64,000 nt of DNA from Chamaecrista fasciculata (taxonomy: Eukaryota > Streptophyta > Magnoliopsida > Fabales > Fabaceae). The position numbers were made by a program, and so were the translations under genes. The stretch lies in the NCBI GenBank assembly GCA_003254925.1, contig QANZ01033036.1:185291-249290 (forward strand), written 5' to 3'. The notes under the pieces were generated by a model. That model had not been told where the DNA came from. It made no database searches and worked only from the letters and a program-made list of their open reading frames with translations. Position 1 is the stretch's first letter. Every line of letters starts with the position of its first letter. Positions 1 to 11,553 of the stretch are shown piece after piece.

Positions 1-334
1 TGTAATGAAATAAGTTTGTAATGAAGTGATATTTTTGTAATGACTTTATAATTGGAAAACAAACACTCATATAGCACTGTAGCTTAAGTTATGTAATGAA
101 AATGAGGATAATGAAAAGATAATAAAAGTATAATGTTAAGGCAAACAGATCCTAAGACTGATCTAATGAGTCATGGGGTGAAAAGGCAATTGTATTTTTC
201 GTCAAGCTTTACAATTCGCATACACGATACACCCATAGAAAGCAATGTCAACAAAACGACATTATTATAAAATCAATCGTAAAGCCCGACACAGACAGAG
301 ACACGACACTTTTAAAACGACATTACGATTGAAT

Positions 335-677
335 GTCAAGCCTACCGCCCCCAATCTCACTACATCGTCGTCATCGCTCCAGTCTCATTACAACTGTATC
401 TCTAGTTTGAAGAAGAAAGGATACGAAGTCGAGATTTGAGATCGGGTTTGAAGAAGAAGAAAAGATTCCCGGTTAAGAATTAGGTAGCAAATCAGCAAGA
501 TGAGTAGATCCCACTCGCAACTTGTCTCTCTTACTCTTCCCCTTCCACCAAAACTCGCATTTCCTCTTCAACTCTTTCTACCCCGTCGTCGTCATTGTGG
601 CTGATGCGGAAGAAATTGATGTTGCGATTGGAGCGATGACGACGACTGTAGTGAGATTGGGGGCGGTAGGCTTGACG
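335..677. repeat. Inverted repeat of a GC-rich segment
   Basis: Positions 335-382 reappear in reverse complement at 629-677 with only a few differences; the shared core includes GTCAAGCCTACCGCCCCCAA. The two arms are separated by about 246 bp, so a transcript across them could fold back. The arms are more GC-rich than the flanks, which suggests a captured genic piece within a mobile element. Open frames across the region have no recognisable domain. Element ends and target duplications were not found. Confidence 0.6.
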
Positions 678-780
678 GTTGGGGTTGTAGAGGTGAGATT
701 TGACGGCGCCAGCGGGGTTGCCGTTGGCGGTGGGTGGTGCGCGTGAGTGCAGAGAGAGAGAGAGAGATTTTCTGTGTGAA

Positions 781-1050
781 TTAAACATTAACCCCCAATT
801 ATTTTTTCATTTTAACATTTTGGTTCTAATAAAGAGAAAAAGGTCCTTGATGCAAAAAATTTAAACTTTTAAGAGTTAAAAATCAATTTTATCTTTTATT
901 TTAACGGAAAAATGGATGGAAACTGTTAGAAGGACCAACTTTGTCGAGTTTTGCATAATTGGGGAACTAATATGGAACGAAAAATAACTGGGGGACCAAT
1001 TTAGAACACTGAGCATAACTGGGGCACCAAAATAAGACTTTAGCCTTTTT
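781..1050. repeat. Decayed half of a foldback-type element
   Basis: This stretch has the phrase-like units 'ggggaccaa...', 'aactgggg' and 'ggcaccaaaataagac' that are typical of the plant foldback elements seen intact elsewhere in this window. Only part of the symmetry is visible. It is called from similarity of style to the intact elements, so the boundaries are rough. Confidence 0.35.
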
Positions 1051-1280
1051 AAATTCATTGCACTCGAATATAAAATTAGATAGATATTTTTATTTTTATT
1101 TTTTTTTTTGCCAAAAACGAATCATATCAATTTGAACAGATAGATATACCATATCTAAAAATCAAAATAACCCAGGCCAAAAAAAAAATCAAAATAACTT
1201 GTGACCTAAATGAAGCACTATGAAAATATATATTTAAATATTCTAAAAAATAAATTTTAAAATAAAAAAAATATGAACCA

Positions 1281-1753
1281 ATGATTATAAATGTTTCATT
1301 TTGGGCGTAAAAGAAATGTCACTTCTGTAATTTCTAAAAAATATAAGGCTGTTTTTGTTCCATTGGAATGTCGCCATATAAATACTGGGCTTCGTCTTAC
1401 CATTGAGCGTGTGCTTGACAGTATTTTGACATCGAAAGAGGGAGAGAAAAAAGCCCACAGTATTTGGGAAAAAAGATCTCTCTGGTAAGTCTCTATCCTT
1501 ACTGTATCTTGACCTCGAATCACTCTTCATATCGATTTTGTTCATGAAATTTTAGGCTCTATATATGGAAGATCACACTTTTGCTTTTCTGGTTTTGTAA
1601 ATTCACTTTTGCCATGATGAATAGTTGTTATGTTTAGTAATTCTTTGGATCCTCGCTTTCTCCGTCTGGATTCTGTGGCTTTGACTTGAATTTTTCTAGG
1701 TCATTTCTGGATTCTAAATTAGTTTGGATTTTGTGGTAGGTGTCTGTGAACTA
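1281..1753 (+). promoter_or_regulatory. Cytochrome b5 promoter/5' leader with probable leader intron
   Basis: A good donor (CTCTCTG then GTAAGT) lies at 1484/1485 and an acceptor (TTGTGGTAG) ends at 1739, 14 bp before the start codon. This suggests a non-coding first exon ending at 1484 and a leader intron of about 255 bp. It is inference from splice consensus only. Confidence 0.4.
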
Positions 1754-3800
1754 ATGGCTTCAGATCCGAAACTTCACACATTCGAAGATGTGGCCAAGCA
1801 CAATCAAACGAAAGATTGCTGGCTAATTATATCGGGGAAGGTCGGATTTCCAGTTACTCGGTTTTTCTATTCTTGGGTTATTTTATGGGTAGACTGATGC
1901 GTAGAGCTAAGGGGAGTGATTTGAATCTTGAAAAACTAAAAATTCGGGTTTTTTTTTTTATCTTGTTTAGTATATGTGCATGCTTTTCTTTTCGGTTTTC
2001 AAATTTAAGAACCACGCATGCATATAAAGATTTCGTTATCTTGCTGAGTAATGAAATACTTATAAAAAGTGATGTTCCCAAAATATTTAAATCTTTGATT
2101 ATCCATTGAGTCTGCTCATCATAATGTGCGCTGGAATCATCCTGTTTGTGCATCACTTGTTCCGCTTAAGTAGCAGCTTTAATCATGTTTGATCCTGAAG
2201 GATGCATTTGTTATTTTGACATTTTCATGCCAGTATGCAAGATAGGGGGTAACTTGTATATTTGTATGGGATGCGGCATCTTCTTGCCTTCTTGGTAATG
2301 TAGGATGCTTAGGAATCCAAGATGTCCACTTTTTTGGGTTTCCCTCGTGCTTGAGTACTTTCCGATGGTCATATTAAACTCGAGAATATTGGATTGGATT
2401 GGGATATTGATACTTGGATATCTCACAAACTGTGGGGAATATAGGCATAATCAGTGCCACAAAAAATGTTTGTTAGAACGGATTCAGTAACACTTTGAGA
2501 TTCTCTTCAGGTAGGATAGTATGTATTTCTGTCATGGGGTGGCGTTAACAATTCATCTCTCTATATGCATTAAGAGTTTCAATTAGCCTACGGATTCCTT
2601 AAATCAGGTTTTTGCAACTCCAAGGATAGTAGCCAGTGACATTCTATACTATGGAAAATGCATATGCCCCCAGTTTAACCAGCAGGACATTAGGCTAATC
2701 TGTTTTTTGGAAGATCTTCCTTCTTTATGTTGGAAGCTTTAGCAATTGCATAATGTCTTTGTCCTATAGATTTTATTGTGCCACTAACTCACCCATTCAA
2801 CAAGACACTAGTCCATGCAAATGTCATGAGAATCACTAAAGTTAAATCACTTGCACTATTTATAACATTACCCGAGATGGTCTAGAATTTAATAATAGTA
2901 TTTACGAACAAAGTAAGCACGTGAAGCTTATTTTATTTTTTTTTTCTTTTCTCTTTTTCCTAAATTAAGATAGGATTTAGTCACATTAGTTCTATGACTT
3001 TACAATAGTAGGATTTGTAGGGAAAATATGGTGGAAAGGGAGTACTTGGTGAAGGGCTGTTTCTATCATTTTAGTCGGTTCTTTGTGTATATATATTTTT
3101 CCAAGTGATGTGAAACTATATTTACATAATTTTCAGTCTACTTAAATTCTCTTTCACTGAAATATAACCATTCATAATGTGGAAAGAGTGAATAGGTCTG
3201 AATTTTTATTTTTTTATTTTTGTGTTGTTTGGTGGGGAGACAAGGGGCTCTACATAAGGGAGAGGAAAAACACATGTTTTTTTTGGGGAGGAGGATATAC
3301 ACATAACTTGCTAAACTCCTTCAATATGGGTGCCATCAATGCTATGATGATAACTACTGCCACTAATTTCGGTGCTTCAATTGTATTAGGTATATGATGT
3401 GACCCCTTTCATGGAGGATCATCCTGGAGGTGATGAAGTTTTGTTGTCTGCCACAGGTACACATTTTATATCATCTGAAGATGATAAATAAATTTTACCA
3501 TGGACAGCCGTAATTAGCTATTTAAACTTTCTATACACATACATTACAGGAAAAGATGCAACCAATGATTTTGAAGATGTAGGACACAGTGATTCTGCTA
3601 GAGATATGATGGAAAAGTATTATATTGGTACTATTGATGCATCCACCGTCCCACAAAGGCGGACTTACGTTCCACCTCAGCAAGCTCCTTACAATCCTGA
3701 TAAGACCCCTGAATTTGTGATCAAGATTTTGCAGTTCCTGGTCCCTCTCCTGATATTGGGTTTGGCCTTTGCTGTCCGACACTACACCAAGAAAGAGTAG
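1754..3800 (+). CDS. Cytochrome b5, ER tail-anchored (3 coding exons)
   Basis: Coding exons are 1754-1840, 3390-3456 and 3550-3800, giving 134 residues. The product carries electrons between NAD(P)H reductases and ER lipid desaturases, hydroxylases and P450s. The heme-binding fold is clear: the two axial histidines sit in HPGG (His40) and in GHSDSA (His64). A hydrophobic tail anchor (about residues 107-127) and a short basic end (RHYTKKE) place it in the ER membrane with the heme domain in the cytosol. Both introns are GT-AG and every junction keeps the frame. The start ATG is the first in frame after a leader acceptor. The length is normal for plant cytochrome b5. The first intron (about 1.5 kb) is long and AT-rich. 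Family assignment is firm; which of the several plant isoforms it matches is not resolved. Confidence 0.96.
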
Positions 3801-4296
3801 TGTCCCATATTGCATTGCATTGAAGGGTCTTTTAGCTGTCTACATAGAGCCATTTAAAGGACAGTGTTAGTATCTTTCTCATGTTTTATCAAAACTGGAT
3901 GATAGTTCATTGCGCCAATGTCCCGTATTAATGTCGTTTTGACCGAAGAATCTATTCTTGGATGATGAGAAGATGCTACCTTGATTATTCCTTTATTTTC
4001 TTGGTTCTATGATTTGTTTAAGGGTAAGTTATTCTCACGTTCTATTACCTTTTTGTTATTTTATTTCATTTTATGGTTCTATTTCTGACAAATAATTACA
4101 GAAGTGTTCAAAACTTGAAATGATAAACTATTTTATTGGCTTTTAGGCCTTGTTTGATATGCTGCATAGAATGAAGTTAAAAATATTTGAGAAGATTAGA
4201 GTGAATCGTATAAAGATTTTTTACACATCATACTGTTTGGTGTATTACCATGTAACATGAATGATATGATACACAAATCTCTTGTTTAGTGAAGCA
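3801..4296. other. Cytochrome b5 3' region
   Basis: This is the AT-rich 3' untranslated and intergenic region. No further gene is seen before the plastid-derived fragment. Confidence 0.5.
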
Positions 4297-4749
4297 TCCT
4301 AGCTATTCTTAGCATGATATTGGGGAATCTCATTGCTATTACCCAAACAAGCATGAAACGTATGCTTGCGTATTAGTCCATAGGTCAAATCGGATATGTA
4401 ATTATTGGAATAATTGTTGGAGACTCAAATGGTGGATATGCAAGCATGATAACTTATATGTTGTTCTATATCTCCATGAATTTAGGAACTTTTGCTTGCA
4501 TTGTATCATTTGGTCTACGTACCGGAACTGATAACATTCGAGATTATGCAGGATTATACACGAAAGATCCTTTTTTGGTTCTCTCTTTAGCCCTATGTCT
4601 CTTATCCTTAGGAGGTCTTCCTCCACTAGCAGGTTTTTTCGGAAAACTTCATTTATTCTGGTGTGGATGGCAGGCAGGCCTATATTTCTTGGTTTCAATA
4701 AGACTCCTTACGAGCGTTGTTTCTATCTACTATTATCTAAAAATAATCC
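4297..4749 (+). pseudogene. ndhB: Nuclear plastid DNA insert: ndhB exon 2 fragment
   Basis: Translation gives a long, near-perfect internal piece of plastid NADH dehydrogenase-like subunit 2, for example EILAILSMILGNLIAITQ, then [18 protein letters not shown] and [18 protein letters not shown], ending at SIYYYLKI. It encodes several membrane helices but has neither end of the gene. One codon in LAYSSIG has become TAG (4374-4376), and a conserved Gly has become Arg in LVSIRLLTS, so it is dead. The surroundings are nuclear repeats, so this is a NUPT rather than a plastid contig. The high similarity suggests a fairly recent transfer. It ends abruptly at the inverted-repeat element that follows. 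Confidence 0.9.
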
Positions 4750-4756
4750 CTAGTAG

Positions 4757-6059
4757 GGATTCAGATAGGGTCCTTGTGGTTTAAAAAGTGTCAAATTGGG
4801 GACCTGTGGTTTCCTCCGTTAGCAAATAGAGTCCCAAGTGGTTTTTTCCATCCAAATTAACAGAATTAGGTTAGAATAAATTTCAAGGTGTACTGTTTTG
4901 CAATTTTAGCCAAGTTCTTTTTTATTATAAAAAAAATTAAAAAAAAATAGAGGGAGCTTATGAGGAACACGATACTGCGACGAAACTTGCTAAGTTCTTG
5001 AAGGGAGAAGATCGCGTTTTCGCAGGAGGGGATCGTCGCCGGCGTTCATCAACAGAGGATGACGATTGGTGGTTTGCGGCAGAGATCTGAGTTCAAATCA
5101 AAGAATTCATGGAAATGGCAAAGAAAGTAGATGTGTGCGCGTCGATGGATGATTTCCTAAAGAAGTGTGAGCATTCCGGCGACGCCGCGTACGACGCTCT
5201 CCGATCGATTCTGGAGCATTCGTGGATTCGAAAACTCATCCCCGCGCTCGAATCTTCCTCTCCGACGTCTAAAAGCGATTTTGGAGCACCGCCGAATGCG
5301 ATGAGTGCTTTCGCAAATTCCATTTCCGAATCAAAGACATTGTGTTGGATCCATTCCAAGGTATTATAACTATTGAATTTCAATTGATTCACATGAACAA
5401 TTTAATGATAGTGTTTCTAATTCCAATGTAATGGAAGAATAAATGAAAAACCCCAATTCCAGGTAACAATGTGTCAGCCTCCCCTTTCCTTCTTTTATCT
5501 ATCTACACACCCAAAACTACAACTTCCATCCAAAATTCTGTGCAATTTTGTAGAGCGTATTTTATCAATGGATTTTCCGCCCCTTCAACCGTGCAACACA
5601 AGCTGAAAAACACCTTCAGTTGTTTTATTCAAGACTCATCACAGTTCAATCCACAAGACCGTCTCTTGACACAAACGGGATGAGATTGAAGCTAGCACGA
5701 ACTCAGATCTCCGCCGCAAACCACCGTTCGCCGTTCTCTGTTGATGAACGCCGGCAACGATCCCCTCCTGCGGAATCACGATCTTCTCCTTTCAAGAACC
5801 CAGCAAGTTTCGTCGCAGTATAGTGTTCCCAATAAGCTCCCTTTTTTTTTTATAATGAAAAAGAACTTGGCTAAAATTGCAAAACAGTACACCTTGAAAT
5901 TCATTCTAACCTAATTTTGTTAATTTAGATAGAAAAAATCAGTTGAGACCTTATTTACTAACGGAAGAAACCACAGGTCCCCAATTTGACATTTTTTAAA
6001 CCACAGGGACCCTCTCTGAAAATAGACCAAACCACAAGACTATTTTGTGTAATTTATCC
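4757..6059. mobile_element. Long-TIR Mutator-like element carrying a host exon
   Basis: Arms of about 330 bp face each other (4757-5096 and 5698-6059). They share the terminal motif GTCCYTGTGGTTTAAAAA, a poly-A/T tract, and an internal GC-rich block that includes GGCGTTCATCAACAGAG. The right terminus ends GTGTAATTTATCC, like other elements in this window. The left terminus lacks about 40 bp of that end and abuts the plastid insert. Between the arms lies unrelated sequence with an open exon. Long arms around captured host sequence resemble Pack-MULE elements. No transposase is present, so it is non-autonomous. Confidence 0.7.
5109..5361 (+). pseudogene. Captured host exon inside the long-TIR element
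   Basis: An 84-codon open frame begins MEMAKKVDVCASMDDFLKKC and ends ...SESKTLCWIHSK at a donor-like junction (AAG then GTATTA). Its codon use and GC content are gene-like and unlike the flanks. No domain was recognised and no second exon follows; 5471-5683 is open but low in information. It is probably the first exon of a host gene picked up by the element. It could still be expressed as a chimeric short transcript. Confidence 0.4.
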
Positions 6060-7411
6060 TTAAAATAATGAACTCGTACACTTGTGTGTTGGGTTATGGA
6101 TTTAGGCTCTCACAAATCAATTCAACTCAACTCGTGAATCAACATATATATATATATATATATATTTATTAGTGTGTTTGCATATCCTAATAAAAAAAAT
6201 TACATATTCAACCTGTGAATTCAACCTGATTAACCCGCAGAACAAGTTGAATTGATACAGATTGTGTGATAAAATAATGTACGAACTAACTTAATCCAAC
6301 ATGTAAATAGATGGGCGGGTTGAAATTTTTCCTTAATTTAACTCATTCTCACCCATAACTCCGAGGCTTTTGTGCTGGTCTGCTGGATCACAATTCACGT
6401 AGGAAAAAATACAATGCATCCAATTTTTTTGTTTTTACTTGTTTTCTTTTGTCTACCTACTTGGATTCAAATGCTTGTTATCTTTCTCCAGAACAAAAAC
6501 ACTACTATCTCTGGGTTTATGGTTTTACCTTGGCTTCTCTCATACGATCAAAATTGCTTTCGTATGTAAACTCTACAGTGTTTACAAGAAGTAATTTAAG
6601 AAAAAGTAGGAGACGATCAAAATTGAATGATATATTTCGAAAAGTGATTTACCTTAATCCCCTATAAATTACTTTTCATTCTTAATTCGTCAACTCTACA
6701 CTTATGAGCGTCTCATGCATGTCCAATGTAGAGCACTCGGTACGGCCAAACTCAACATTTATCACGAAAATTCTAACAAAACCAATTATCTCAGTCGATT
6801 AAATGTTAGATTTATGTCTATCCGGAAAAACTAGCATCCAACTTGAATTTGAATAAGCTTGTGAAGTTGATAAAGTTTTAATATAATATTACTAAGTGAG
6901 AATAAATATGAAGAAATGTGGGATATCAATGCCACAATATAGGGTTAAATATATTATTATATTAAAATTTCAAGAACTTCACCTAAAACTAACTTTGGAA
7001 GATCCCATCCCCAGTGACCTTCGCAATGAGACAAAAGAGACAACGATACTTTCCCTTACGTCCCCGCAAATTGAAATGGCTTTCCACAGCATTTGGAGAT
7101 TTGTGTCAAATTAAAGAGAGACATGATAAATTTCGGAGACATTAAAAGGAAAAGAAATGGAGAGAATTCAACGTGTCTGAAATCTTAAAAAAAAAAAAAA
7201 GAGGCAAAAGGGAAAAGAACGACGCCACATAAATTTGGCTAACTTCCATCAACATCATACTAGTCGCCATTGCGGAGACTAAGCCTTGAAATTTGAAAGT
7301 AAGCTTAAGCTGTGGCGAGATCAAAGTGAAGTCTGCAGTGCTTAAATTTTGGTGCTGAGGAGAAAAGTGAAAAGAAAAGATCTTTGGACGAGACTATAGT
7401 ATCAAGTGTAG
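6060..7411. other. Intergenic, no gene seen
   Basis: AT-rich sequence with a (TA)n run near 6143-6165. Short open frames at 6372-6667 and 6896-7114 show no domain or splice support. The last part is probably the 3' end of the Rab-GAP gene transcribed leftward. Confidence 0.5.
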
Positions 7412-10400
7412 TCATCGGAAAGATGTCTCTATTTTGTCATGAAGAGTGACCACCAAGTTATGTGCATCATCTAGCAGCTTCCAAACATCTAGGTGTCCAG
7501 CCATGCCATTGCATTCCCTAATGATCTCGTCCATGCTGCTATACTTCTCAATAATCAGTTTCCTCCTTTGTAATACTGAAGCAGCTATTGCATAAAGCAA
7601 TAAATCATCGGTTGGTGGAGCACGCTGCCTTATTCTGCTCCATGCCGATTTTCCGATACCAGCCCTGATTGCTGCTTGATCTGCCCACATAACTTCCCAG
7701 AGGCAAAGAGTCTGCTCAAATGACAATTCCCTTCTAAACAATACCACCACCATCCTATAAACAAAAAAGCAATCCTCGGCCTGGAGCTTCTCCAAGTGCC
7801 TATATAAGTGGGAGTCCTTAGTTTTGATAATTTTTGCAACAATATTTAGTTGCCTCCTAATACCCACCTCGTCAAGCCTAAAGTTTTGCCGTGCCTTCTT
7901 CATGAACCCAGCAAAACACCAGAAAGCTTCATGATCGTCAGATATAACACTAACTATAGGAGATAGCAGATCACTCATACCCTGGCAATAGCCAATTTCA
8001 GGGTCATATAATGCATATGCTTCAAGAATAGCAACTAATCGGGCAGCATGGAAAATTCTGCTGGGCTCTAGGTGACCATAATCCTTCAATCCAACAGCCT
8101 CAGCAGCACGGCTTGCCCTATTCTCTGATACTGCAGCTTGAGAGGGGGAGTATTGTATCCACTCTGTATTGGCACGTACAGCATCAAGTCGAATGATCCG
8201 CTGCCATGTAGAAAAATCCTCATTACTTACTGCTTTTGATGAGATTTTTGTCTGATGAGAAGAATCTTCCTTAGATGTTGCCTTGGGATCATTATCTTCC
8301 TGAACATCCTCTGAGGCCAATGTCTGAATTACCTCAGGTCCATCTGAGGAGTCTGAATCAGAGTAATCAGTATCCAGTCCCAATGCATCAGCATTGATAA
8401 CATTAGAAACATCATCTCCTTCCAAAAGTGCACAGGATGGATCATCAGAGTATTCACCCTCTGGACTCCTTTCCCCACTAGAGAGAGAGTCCCTAGCACT
8501 GGTTACGTCTTCAGAACTAGGAGAACCAGGGTCTTGAATGAGACTCCCACTATCTCTTTCATAGCTGATTTCATCAATTTCATTTAACTTAAAGCTTTCA
8601 GTGTTGTGCTTTAGGAGTTGCCAGCATTGTCTGCGGAGTTTCTCATATTGCTTTCTGTGTTCAAATATTTGGCATGAAATTACCACAAAGTCAAACCAAA
8701 ATACAAAAGGGAAAATAACCAACAAGATAGAGTTGAAAGGGTTAAGAAACATAATAGATCAAAGCATGGATGTTGGCAATAATCACATCATGCATGTATG
8801 GATCAAACTGGTGTGCATACCTATTTCGAGTTCTTAGAACATCTCTTTCTTCTTGGGTGCTGTCCAAGTCATAGCTGTATGAATGAAAAAGTATTCAGTA
8901 ATCTAGATAAAGTTTTCTAGAACTCACAAATATAGGTAGAAGTGTAGAATAGTATACAAAGAAGAACCAATGGTTTCATCCGATGTATACAAATATACAA
9001 TCAGAACAAAGCTAGAATGGCATGCTTACACTCCAAGTAGGAATGGCCAAACCTCAACCCGAATACTTGGATCAACACCCTGCAAATATTTACAATGCAG
9101 ACAATTCCAATTGGTTAAAGAGACATGAGAGACACAAAAATAAATAGTAGATCAAAGCAACGGTTTACTCACTCCACTGCGAACTCTCTTCAAAAACTTA
9201 ATTCCACCATCTCGGAGTCTCCCATCCTGTGTAAACAAGTTTTTCCACTGCTGAGGTGAAAGGACGTGTTTTCTTTTCCTGCGTGACCATGGCGATTTAA
9301 GCCGGCCCCTGAAAATTTTTCAGTAAAAAATTGCTTATTACTGCCTATTAGTGAATATTACAATTACAATATAGAATAAGCTATCAAAATTACAAGAAAT
9401 TTTAAGTAGAGAAAAAATAAGTTCTTTTGATAAAGCAGCACTCCAGCATTAAAGAGGAACCATTAAAAGCTAACTTTGGTTATTTTCCTTCCCTTGCAGA
9501 GTACTGTCTAGTTGCATACATCTTCATTATGTTTGATTAGAGTGAAATGTTTTATTGCCCCCATCCCCCAACAAAAGGAAAAAATTTTCCTTAGCGCTTA
9601 AACAGAACATTATAATTTTTCAACTACACTTTGACACCCTTTATATATTTATCTAGAAGAAAGCTAAAAATTAAAGCCCATACTCTAAAGTCCTTGATTG
9701 CAGCAGATCTATTGACAGAATATGACCTCTTAAGTTTCTTCACTATAACCTTGATAATAATATAATCCAGAAACTATCATTGTTCATCGTCAAAAATGCA
9801 CATGTAATATACTCAATCAATTCTAGCATAGATTTTCCTTTCCAGCTCAGGAAGATTATCAAAACAGGAAATAATACAAGATCAAGGTTCGAATATCCAA
9901 TGAAGATCATTATAAAGTGATATTTTGTCCAAGCAATTCACCAATGCAATCATAACAGGTGATTTATACTCAAGTCATTTATTTGAAGTGAAAAATGAAA
10001 GAAACATCATTTAGAAGCAAGAGGCGAGGAACTCAAAATTAGAGATTCATACTTGCAAAAATTAACAGGACAAAAAAAGATACAGAAACAACAATGAATA
10101 CAAAGATCTAACTCTCCCCAGCCCCCAATCCTTTTTTTCCTACTGTTTCGGCTTTCTACTTACTCTTAAATCATATCAAATGAGAAAATCAATATAAATC
10201 CTGGATAAATCAACCACTGAAGAGAAACAGGCAACCAAGTAATGGAAAGTGAAAGTAAGAACGCAATGCTGCTGAACAAAGAATTGAGACCCGTAATGGA
10301 AAATAAGGAAGTTTGAGGCGATAACCTGCCATATACACACTAGTTGATCAAGCTAAGCTGACACTAATAGTATGATTTGAGGATCCTAATAGATTGAGAT

Positions 10401-10661
10401 CTGACACGAAATAAATAGAAACTAGTAGAAATCTGAGTTCAAACAACTCTTAGCGCTGGAAAACACGGAAATGATGGAGGAAAAGGAAAGAAGAACTCAC
10501 CGATCAGAGGAAGAACAAGAAGCCGGCGAGGAAGAAGTGACAACAAATAGAACCGAACGCAAATGGATCCACGACGAAGATGATGATGACGACGACGATG
10601 AAGAAGGAGAGGAATTCGAAGACGACGAAGCAGAATGCTGACTTCGTCTAAGAGGATTCAT
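7412..10661 (-). CDS. TBC-domain Rab GTPase-activating protein (5 exons)
   Basis: Exons, in transcript order, are complement 10501-10661, 9173-9308, 9030-9079, 8821-8874 and 7412-8654, giving 547 residues. The protein switches off Rab GTPases in membrane traffic by supplying catalytic residues. The TBC domain starts near residue 100 (GVDPSIRVEVWPFLLG) and is split by an acidic, Ser-rich insert at about 150-285. It then resumes with the arginine finger (IIRLDAVRAN, Arg at about 294) and the glutamine finger (GYCQGMSDLL, Gln at about 358). The N-terminus is a serine run (residues 8-30). All junctions are GT-AG and in frame. It matches the plant 'Gyp1p superfamily' Rab-GAPs. It lies upstream of the 6-phosphogluconolactonase array. 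A TATA-like sequence sits too close to the ATG to be the promoter, so the transcript probably starts farther upstream. Confidence 0.93.
9309..10500 (-). other. First intron of the Rab-GAP gene
   Basis: An intron of about 1.19 kb with a GTGAGT donor and a TTTCAG acceptor. It is AT-rich and no nested gene is seen. Confidence 0.8.
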
Positions 10662-10776
10662 CTATATTCCTTATATATACACTTTTTGTTTTGTTATAGT
10701 GGAACAAAATCGGAATCGGAAACTATATCATCTATGCCTGACTAGGGTTTCATTCATCAGATTTTCTTTTTCTGTT

Positions 10777-10971
10777 TTACCTACTGGCGCCGTAGAAAAT
10801 CACAGCCACCAGAGCCAACCCAGCCAACGCCGTGAAGACCACCGTCAAGTTAGACGACGTCGTTGCGGCGGCCATTAAGGAGAATCTGCGTTCGCCGGCG
10901 ACGGAGAGAATGGGACTGTCGCTGTTGTTGCTACTATTGTTGATGCTCAAGTAAGAAGTAGATGTGAACAT
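10777..10971 (-). CDS. Small single-pass membrane protein or leader ORF
   Basis: A 64-codon ORF starts MFTSTSYLSI and ends in one hydrophobic segment, LTVVFTALAGLALVAVIFYG, followed by ASR. An internal ATG (10875) would give 32 residues holding only the membrane part. It ends 115 bp before the Rab-GAP start codon on the same strand, so it is either a separate tiny gene or an upstream ORF in the Rab-GAP leader. No family is recognised. The clean membrane segment and GC-richer coding make it more than noise. Confidence 0.45.
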   Translation of the reverse strand: MFTSTSYLSINNSSNNSDSPILSVAGERRFSLMAAATTSSNLTVVFTALAGLALVAVIFYGASR

Positions 10972-11553
10972 GGAGGAGGAGGAAGAAGGAAGGGAAGGGC
11001 AGTTGAAATTACTAGAATGCCCTTCTTCTTCTTCTTCCTTCTCCTTCTTCTTTCCTCCTCTTCTTCTTCTGGTTCTTCTTCCTCTTCAACCACCGCAATT
11101 TCTACCAGATTTTCGATAGAAACAAACACAAAACCCAAAATGCTTCGGTTTCTTTGCTTTTCCTTTTCCACTTCGATATCGCTTCGAGAAATTGAAGCTC
11201 TTTACGACTTTACCTTTGTCACTTCGTGATGGACAGAGATAGAAAGAGAAAGAGAAAGATCCCTCACTGAGATGCAAGACTCGGCTTTGGGCTTTCACTT
11301 TGAAACTATCTGCTCCACTCATACGACGTCGTCTAGAGCTTCATATGTATCAATTAACATTTAACAAGCTCTATCTCCATCACTGATTGCTTTTCTTTAT
11401 ATTATTGCCTTCTAATCCAATCCTAGTAGGTAAATTTTTGGTCAAAAGTTACAAGGGTAAAAATGTAAAACAAAAGAGGTTGAATGGAGGTTACTTTACT
11501 TGCATGCCCCTTTACACGTGTCAATATACCACATGCATCAAACTATTTTTATA
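10972..11553. promoter_or_regulatory. CT/GA-rich upstream region
   Basis: A run of TTC/TTCC triplets at 11016-11085 gives spurious Ser/Phe- or Glu-rich frames on both strands. A region of this type is common at plant promoters and 5' leaders and would fit transcription leftward into the small ORF and the Rab-GAP gene. No specific box is claimed. Confidence 0.35.

Noticed and set aside
6372..6667. Two overlapping frames (for example YLDSNACYLSPEQKHYYL)
   Set aside because: Looks slightly protein-like but I recognise no family, and no splice sites or promoter support it.
11017..11322. Ser/Phe-, Glu- or Lys-rich open frames on both strands
   Set aside because: They come from a TTC/GAA simple repeat; there is no domain and the frames overlap on opposite strands.
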